NCBI GenBank assembly: GCA_027024625.1
Contig: JALVRY010000366.1
Coordinates: forward strand, 445-10,796
Source: Thiotrichaceae bacterium
GTDB taxonomy: Bacteria > Pseudomonadota > Gammaproteobacteria > Thiotrichales > Thiotrichaceae
Reading direction: 5' to 3'
DNA length: 10,352 nucleotides
Part shown: positions 7,000 to 10,352 of the stretch, in pieces
How the letters are laid out: each line of letters opens with the position of its first letter
Position numbering within the stretch: the first letter of the stretch is position 1
Notes under the pieces: generated by a model
What the model saw: the letters and a program-made list of their open reading frames with translations, nothing else
The model's database searches: none
Told to the model about the DNA's origin: nothing
Position numbers and translations under genes: made by a program

Positions 7000-7266
7000 T
7001 TATGCTTTCTGTTTTCTTTGCTTTATCCACCAAAATACGGCGAATGGCAGTGGGAGCAGTAACAATATTTGAGCTGAAACAGTTTCCAGTGTTGGGTGCA
7101 ATCCTAACCAAGATATACGTGGAAACCATTCAATAGGCGTAATACCGATCCACTTGGCTTCTTGTAGTTCCAATACACCATTGCCTGCAAATGTAACCGC
7201 TAAGTAGTAAAGCAAGATAGCGGTAGCAGTAAAAAATAGACCAATCGGCAAGCGATAAGAGGCTGT
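7000..7266 (-). pseudogene. FTR1 iron permease, C-terminal part downstream of an in-frame stop
   Basis: This segment is in the same reading frame as the preceding FTR1 ORF and is separated from it only by TAA at 7267-7269. It starts TASYRLPIGLFFTATAILL and holds the two last membrane segments of the FTR1 fold. These are about LFFTATAILLYYLAVTFAG and, after a loop with GVLELQEAKW and a Trp/Pro-rich stretch, VSAQILLLLPLPFAVFWWI, then a basic tail WIKQRKQKA. The LELQEAKWIG.TPIEW loop is typical of FTR1 C-termini. A TTG at 7251 could start a separate 83-residue polypeptide, but no good ribosome site precedes it. The best reading is the detached C-terminus of the upstream gene, not an independent small membrane protein. 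Its intact sequence suggests the stop is recent, is read through, or is a base-call error. Confidence 0.85.
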
Positions 7267-8190
7267 TTACATTACCCAATAAATACCTGCTAGAGCGACA
7301 GCGGCAGCAGCAAAGCCAAAGACAATTGCTAAACTATTGCCTTGTGTTTGCCCAACTAATGCTTGATAAAATAGAACTGTTTCAGCCCCTTCTCGATACA
7401 CTGCTAAGAAAGCAGCAAAACCAAGTGCGAAAGCACTTCCTTTGGAAATAGCATTGTTAATTTGCCCTTTAATCCATGACTGCCAACGAGCAGATTCACT
7501 TTTAGAAATTAGCCAGTAACTCACATAGAATAATACAATCGCTGCAACTAGCATGGTAGTGCCTTCTAATGCTTCTCTAGCTTCACCTGATACTTTAAAG
7601 ACGGCACTCAGTAAATATGCGGTTAATACGCTGGCAACTAAGGCTAAACCAACACCGTTATAAATAACAGAAAGTTGCTCCATTGCTTCTTGGCGACGTA
7701 AATAGGTGACTAAAGCGGTGATAACCAGCATGGCTTCAAAGCCTTCACGTAATAAAATCAAAAATGATTGAACGAGCAATGACCAAAATCCTTCATTATC
7801 ACCTGACTCTCCTTGTGAAGCTGCGGTATCTTGCAATAACGCATTTAATGATAACCATGCTTTTTCAACATCTTGCTTTGGTTTTCCTTTAGCGGCTAAA
7901 CCAATCACTGTACTAAAGTGAGACTCTAATTCAGTTTTTAGGCTTGGTTTTTCCATAGCGATTGCCATTTCTAAACCTTTACCTTCAAATACATCAAAGT
8001 ACAGAGAAGAAAACTCGTCACTAATATCTAAAGCATTTTTTGCTTGGTATTGGTCAATTAAGGCATTACCTTTTACAGAAATTTCATCAACAACCACTTG
8101 ATAATCAACTGGCTTACTTGCTTCTTCTGCTTGTATAAAAGGGCTACAAGCTAGCAAGAATAAAAGTGCAAAACGCATCAATGGTTTCAC
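7267..8190 (-). CDS. FTR1 family high-affinity iron permease, interrupted after five membrane segments
   Basis: The GTG start at 8190 abuts the lipoprotein stop, with GGAGG 8 nt upstream; ATG 8178 would be 20 nt away, so GTG is preferred. Residues 1-21 are a signal peptide (FIQA). Residues about 25-130 form a periplasmic domain with YFDVFEG (64-70). The permease core then begins. REGFE (148-152, in LLREGFEAMLV) and REGAE (266-270, in YREGAETVLF) are the two REGxE iron-binding motifs that define FTR1/EfeU. About five membrane segments are visible to residue 307 (GIYWVM), where TAA at 7267-7269 stops the frame. The remaining two segments continue in the same frame (7000-7266), giving about 395 residues if restored. 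FTR1 moves ferric iron across the inner membrane, normally with an oxidase or redox partner. Without the last two segments, function is doubtful. Confidence 0.92.
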   Translation of the reverse strand: MKPLMRFALLFLLACSPFIQAEEASKPVDYQVVVDEISVKGNALIDQYQAKNALDISDEFSSLYFDVFEGKGLEMAIAMEKPSLKTELESHFSTVIGLAAKGKPKQDVEKAWLSLNALLQDTAASQGESGDNEGFWSLLVQSFLILLREGFEAMLVITALVTYLRRQEAMEQLSVIYNGVGLALVASVLTAYLLSAVFKVSGEAREALEGTTMLVAAIVLFYVSYWLISKSESARWQSWIKGQINNAISKGSAFALGFAAFLAVYREGAETVLFYQALVGQTQGNSLAIVFGFAAAAVALAGIYWVM

Positions 8191-8667
8191 TTACATATCC
8201 TCCAGTAATGCGGCATCTATACCTGCATCATCTAATTCTTTAGCATCTTTTGTAACAGCGTCAATAATGGCTTTTGCTTGTTCTTTTAAGGTGCTGCTAT
8301 CTGCTTGTTCTTTGATGCTTTTGCGTAAAGCTCCGAAGAGACCTTCTACTTTCAACATATGTTTTGGACTTATCTGTATACGAATAGCTGTTTCCATTTT
8401 GCTACCTTCAAACTGCTGGAAATAGGTTTGTGTTATCGTACGTGTTGCTAATTTAATATCACCTTTCTCTGCTAGAGAAACAGCTTCATTCACTTGATTT
8501 TGGATAGTATTTGCAATATCCATCCAATATGATGCAGACGTTTCTGACTTTATTGTACTGTCTGCTAACGCCATCTTGTCATTATCTGAATTACATGCAG
8601 TCAATAAAAGAGTGGAAATTAGAGTGATAATGAATATAAATCGTCGTGGCTGAAGATACTGTGTCAT
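8191..8667 (-). CDS. Small iron-locus lipoprotein related to the FTR1 periplasmic domain
   Basis: This 158-residue lipoprotein has a basic N-terminus (QPRRF), a hydrophobic stretch and lipobox LLTAC with the lipidated cysteine at residue 25. The next residues are NSDND; with no Asp at +2, outer-membrane sorting is likely. The body is helical and acidic-rich. YFQQFEGSKMETAI (82-95) matches YFDVFEGKGLEMAI in the N-terminal domain of the adjacent FTR1. Flanking helices also correspond (SLAEKGD.K.A..., LFGALRKSI), so the two look like duplicated forms of one domain. The stop TAA is directly followed by the FTR1 GTG, so the pair is probably translationally coupled. A periplasmic iron-binding or iron-delivery role for FTR1 is inferred. 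I know no established gene name. Confidence 0.75.
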   Translation of the reverse strand: MTQYLQPRRFIFIITLISTLLLTACNSDNDKMALADSTIKSETSASYWMDIANTIQNQVNEAVSLAEKGDIKLATRTITQTYFQQFEGSKMETAIRIQISPKHMLKVEGLFGALRKSIKEQADSSTLKEQAKAIIDAVTKDAKELDDAGIDAALLEDM

Positions 8668-8692
8668 GGGAATTCTCTGGCTTCAATCGCGT

Positions 8693-9211
8693 TTAATTAG
8701 TCGATGTTGGTTGTGCTCGATTCGCTGCACTTGCGGCTAGCTCTTTATCAATAATGAGCAAACCTGTTTTACTCCCATCAACCATTTTAATTCGTTCAAC
8801 AATACCCATAAATAAATGCTCTTCTTCATGTTGTTCTGCCACATACCATTGTAAAAAGTTTAAGGTAGAGTAATCATTTGCTTTTGTTGTCGCTGCAACT
8901 AACTCATTGATTGTTGAAGTTACATAGCATTCGTGTTTATAAATTTCTTCAAATACGTTGAGCAATGATTCGAATATATAGGGAGGTTGTTCTAAAGCGG
9001 GAATAATGGCTTGAGAGCCAGTATCATTTATATAAGTAAAGATACGTCGCATATGCCCCATTTCTTCGTCAGCATGCTCAAGCAAGAATTGAGCTGCCCC
9101 TGTAAAATTATTTGCCTCACACCAAGATCCCATTTGTAGGTACAGATTGGCTGAATAAAACTCAACTTGTATTTGTTCATTTAGTTTTTCGATAATTTCT
9201 GTTTTTAACAT
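8693..9211 (-). CDS. ftnA: Non-heme ferritin (FtnA-type iron storage protein)
   Basis: This 172-residue cytoplasmic ferritin is similar along its whole length to E. coli FtnA (MLKxExIEKLNEQ start; NFLQWYVAEQHEEE; FIDKEL-like tail as LLIIDKEL). The expected ferroxidase ligands are present: E17, E50 and H53 (site A), E94, Q127 and E130 (site B). Y24 and site-C glutamates E49, E126 and E129 are also present. It should form a 24-mer shell that oxidises Fe2+ and stores it as ferric mineral. ATG 9211 has an AGGAAA site about 6 nt upstream. It is the first gene of the leftward run, 25 nt before the lipoprotein, so iron storage is co-transcribed with iron import. A terminator-like hairpin and a promoter with a Fur-like site lie upstream. 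The C-terminal extension (ASAANRAQPTSTN) is unremarkable. Confidence 0.96.
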   Translation of the reverse strand: MLKTEIIEKLNEQIQVEFYSANLYLQMGSWCEANNFTGAAQFLLEHADEEMGHMRRIFTYINDTGSQAIIPALEQPPYIFESLLNVFEEIYKHECYVTSTINELVAATTKANDYSTLNFLQWYVAEQHEEEHLFMGIVERIKMVDGSKTGLLIIDKELAASAANRAQPTSTN

Positions 9212-9256
9212 GGTGTTTCCTGTTGGTAAATTTACGAATTAATGTACTAGTTCAAT

Positions 9257-9302
9257 AAAAAACCACAAATACAAAAGAGGGAGCTACTTTCTGTATCTGT
9301 GG
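9257..9302 (-). terminator. Rho-independent terminator in the ferritin leader (attenuator or sRNA end)
   Basis: On the minus strand CCACAGATACA (9302-9292) pairs with TGTATTTGTGG (9273-9263), one G-U pair included, extendable inward by about three more pairs. T6 follows directly (9262-9257). It lies 45 nt before the ferritin ATG and downstream of the promoter at 9436-9464, with no gene between. It would therefore end a leader RNA of about 170 nt or attenuate ferritin. Upstream TGTGGC (minus strand, 9368-9363) can pair with GCCACA (9303-9298), a possible but weak 6-bp antiterminator. Confidence 0.65.
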
Positions 9303-9429
9303 CACTGGGTTTGTTTATTGCCTGTAACTTTTATTGAGATCGAGCTTTGGAGGAGTCACACAGCCACACCAATAAACATGCCTATATCCAAAAGATAAAA
9401 CAAATAATATTTATTCGCACTTGAGAATG
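9258..9429 (-). ncRNA. Candidate ferritin leader RNA or Fur-controlled small RNA
   Basis: The predicted start is about 9429 (7 nt after TAAGAT) and the predicted end is the T-run of the terminator. The stretch has no ORF of note. A promoter with an overlapping Fur-like site at one end and an intrinsic terminator at the other is the architecture of iron-responsive sRNAs (RyhB/PrrF are known examples). I see no sequence match to those families. The alternative is an untranslated leader controlling ferritin by attenuation. Confidence 0.35.
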
Positions 9430-9436
9430 AGTCGCA
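9422..9436. promoter_or_regulatory. Fur-box-like site at the ferritin promoter start
   Basis: TGAGAATGAGTCGCA matches the 7-1-7 Fur consensus (TGATAAT-N-ATTATCA) at about 10 of 14 positions. It abuts the -10 element and covers the predicted start of leftward transcription, the right place for repression. It is weaker than the two hemP-side sites. Confidence 0.45.
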
Positions 9437-9464
9437 TCTTAGTTGTTGCTAATATTCCTGTCAA
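9436..9464 (-). promoter_or_regulatory. Sigma70-like promoter for the ferritin/FTR1 operon
   Basis: On the minus strand a perfect -35 TTGACA (9464-9459) is followed after 17 nt by -10 TAAGAT (9441-9436). The predicted start is near 9429, giving a leader of about 218 nt to the ferritin ATG. It is divergent from the hemP promoter, with the two -35 boxes about 35 bp apart. Confidence 0.65.
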
Positions 9465-9475
9465 GTTAAACTAAA

Positions 9476-9490
9476 TAAAAATAATTCTCA
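9476..9490. promoter_or_regulatory. Fur box 1 of the hemP promoter
   Basis: Read on the minus strand the site is TGAGAATTATTTTTA, 11 of 14 matches to the 7-1-7 Fur consensus. Its core ATTCTCATTT (9484-9493) is the exact inverted copy of AAATGAGAAT at 9509-9518. The inverted pair brackets the hemP -35, and this copy lies between the two divergent promoters, so it could act on both. Confidence 0.65.
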
Positions 9491-9498
9491 TTTATTTC

Positions 9499-9527
9499 TT
9501 GATATTGCAAATGAGAATTAATATTAT
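9499..9527 (+). promoter_or_regulatory. Sigma70-like promoter for hemP
   Basis: -35 TTGATA (9499-9504) and -10 TATTAT (9522-9527) are each one base from consensus with a 17-nt spacer. The predicted start is near 9534, leaving a short leader of about 17 nt containing the GGAG ribosome site at 9541-9544. Confidence 0.65.
9512..9526. promoter_or_regulatory. Fur box 2 between the -35 and -10 of hemP
   Basis: TGAGAATTAATATTA matches the 7-1-7 Fur consensus at 11 of 14 positions and occupies the spacer and -10 of the hemP promoter. Binding there would block RNA polymerase, giving iron repression typical of hemP genes. Confidence 0.7.
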
Positions 9528-9550
9528 TTATACGAATAAAGGAGAAGAAT

Positions 9551-9688
9551 ATGGTTGAAGAAGTCAACAAACTAAACTTGAAAGACTTAATGAAAGGAAA
9601 GAAACAAATAATGCTGGAGCATAATAATAAGCTTTATGTGCTAAGCATTACACGTCGTGGAAAGTTGATACTAACTGCGGCATATTGA
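9551..9688 (+). CDS. hemP: HemP family hemin uptake protein (45 aa)
   Basis: This small ORF of 45 residues starts at ATG 9551, 6 nt after a GGAG ribosome site, and ends with TGA at 9686-9688. The family signature is clear: LKDLMKGKKQIMLEHNNKLYVL followed by ITRRGKLILT (about 33-42). It matches the HemP pattern of a leucine/glycine start, H-x-x-x-x-Y-x-L and T-R-x-G-K-L-I-L-T. HemP (HmuP-like) is a small cytoplasmic protein, usually Fur-controlled, needed for or enhancing heme-receptor expression. Usually a TonB-dependent heme receptor follows; here the next gene points the other way, so this hemP is alone. The last residues AAY replace the usual terminal lysine. The tandem Fur boxes upstream strongly support the call. 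Confidence 0.9.
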   Translation: MVEEVNKLNLKDLMKGKKQIMLEHNNKLYVLSITRRGKLILTAAY

Positions 9689-9770
9689 TTCAAAAAACGC
9701 TATTTTGGAAGGATAGTCGACATATCTTAGCTTCGAGCAAAGACGTCTATCTAAATTAATTGTCCAAAGT

Positions 9771-9789
9771 ATTGTTAACTATTAACAAT
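9771..9789. repeat. AT-rich perfect palindrome downstream of hemP
   Basis: ATTGTTAA and TTAACAAT (8 bp each) flank CTA in the 174-bp gap between hemP and the convergent HvfC-like gene. No T-run follows, so it is a weak terminator at best. It may be a protein-binding site. I see nothing else firm in this gap apart from a run of seven G at 9824-9830. Confidence 0.4.
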
Positions 9790-9862
9790 CAAAGTGGTGG
9801 GTAATTACAAGGGCTGAATTCAAGGGGGGGTGAACACTTGCTTTCTAGCTGAATCCACAGGT

Positions 9863-10352
9863 TCACGTCGAAACATTAATGATTAAACCATCATTAATCC
9901 ATGAACTAATTAATTCAACAGCTCGTTGTGGTGTATTCATTTCATCTATCCATTCACACAAACCTTCGCAGATTTCTGCAAAATTATTACCTTCGATTAT
10001 CGCATCAAGCGCCCATGCTTCATCAACCTGTAGTGATTTATAGAAGATTTTTAGTTTACCTTCACGCCAGATTCTCCAACTGATAGGGTATTCATTTTCT
10101 TCTGCGGGAATAGGGGCTTGTTTATTTTCAATGGCTTGCCAAAGTGCGGGAGTATTCCATTTTAAATTAAGACGATGAACTGAAGGGTGAAGCCTAAAGT
10201 GCATTTCTCCCCATTGTTCAGGTGGGATCGCTTGTAACGCTTCGATGGTGATGGTTTGTTCATCGGAAGAATCAAATGCAGCTCGTAATGCCCACTCAAA
10301 CTCTGCCATTTCAGCAAACACTGGAGTGTATTTATACTCTTCCATATCGTGC
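9863..10352 (-). CDS. HvfC/BufC-type peptide-modification chaperone, C-terminal part (DUF2063-family partner; truncated by window edge)
   Basis: About 162 residues are visible. The frame remains open to the window edge (codons for His-Asp precede the ATG at 10345), so that ATG is probably internal and the N-terminal DUF2063 domain lies outside. The visible part matches the HvfC/BufC C-terminal domain. It has FAEMAEFEWALRAAFDS, then IEALQAIPPEQWGEMHFRLHPSV, LNLKWNTPALWQAIE, ISWRIWREG, DEAWALDAIIEGNNFAEICEGL and a terminal SSWINDGLI. In known systems such proteins partner with a DUF692 multinuclear-iron enzyme (HvfB/BufB/MbnB) that modifies cysteines of a small metal-binding precursor. The enzyme and precursor genes would be expected to the right, outside the window. 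Its place beside Fur-box iron genes is suggestive but may be coincidental. Older annotations call the family 'putative DNA-binding'. Confidence 0.8.
   Translation of the reverse strand, partial: HDMEEYKYTPVFAEMAEFEWALRAAFDSSDEQTITIEALQAIPPEQWGEMHFRLHPSVHRLNLKWNTPALWQAIENKQAPIPAEENEYPISWRIWREGKLKIFYKSLQVDEAWALDAIIEGNNFAEICEGLCEWIDEMNTPQRAVELISSWINDGLIINVST

Noticed and set aside
7000..7251. Independent 83-aa membrane protein starting at TTG 7251
   Set aside because: It is in the FTR1 frame, begins in the middle of FTR1-like sequence, and lacks a good ribosome site. It is better explained as the FTR1 C-terminus.
9814..9866. Possible decayed relative of the 4182-4232 palindrome (CTGAATYCA repeats; GTGAAC/GTTCAC pair)
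   Set aside because: Only about 10 bp are shared and no full palindrome forms. Chance similarity cannot be excluded.
1..10352. CRISPR arrays, tRNA or rRNA genes, integrase or phage genes
   Set aside because: I looked on both strands and saw no regular direct repeats with spacers, no tRNA-like or rRNA sequence, and no recombinase motif.

Overview
This window is AT-rich DNA from a Gram-negative bacterium, most likely a gammaproteobacterium. The lineage guess rests on an E. coli FtnA-like ferritin, HemP, an HvfC/BufC-type protein, Sec, Tat and lipoprotein signals, and an outer-membrane porin. I cannot name the genus. A low-GC Thiotrichales-type organism is possible, but that is a guess.

Layout: almost everything lies on the minus strand and reads right to left as an iron acquisition and storage locus. 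At the right edge is the C-terminal part of an HvfC/BufC-type peptide-modification chaperone (9863-10352). A plus-strand hemP (9551-9688) follows. The hemP/ferritin intergenic region (9212-9550) holds divergent sigma70-like promoters, three Fur-box-like sites and a Rho-independent terminator inside the ferritin leader. Then, on the minus strand, come a ferritin (9211-8693), a small lipoprotein (8667-8191) and an FTR1-type iron permease (8190-7000) split by one in-frame TAA. A 159-bp MITE-like palindrome (6826-6984) follows. Beyond it lies a tight minus-strand run: imelysin (6768-5491), porin (5323-4238), di-heme DUF1111 oxidoreductase (4151-2745), a second imelysin (2744-1698), Tat-exported DUF1513 protein (1693-569), and a MauG-like peroxidase N-terminus fused in frame to a DUF262-like domain (558-1, running off the left edge).

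How the parts fit (inference from known families): the porin would pass a substrate through the outer membrane. Imelysins, the FEG-motif lipoprotein and the FTR1 periplasmic domain would bind iron. The c-type heme proteins could change its redox state, FTR1 would move it across the inner membrane, and ferritin would store it. Imelysin / DUF1111 / imelysin / DUF1513 is a recurring gene block in proteobacteria. Fur-like sites at the hemP and ferritin promoters point to iron control.

The most striking points are two apparent gene breaks and the RNA-level structures. The peroxidase gene switches, inside one open frame, to an unrelated DUF262 sequence exactly where both families carry a GKYI-like segment. 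FTR1 has a stop codon between its fifth and sixth membrane segments. A MITE carrying its own minus-strand terminator sits between the uptake half and the imelysin half. Strong hairpins lie in the imelysin-porin gap, the porin-DUF1111 gap and the ferritin leader.
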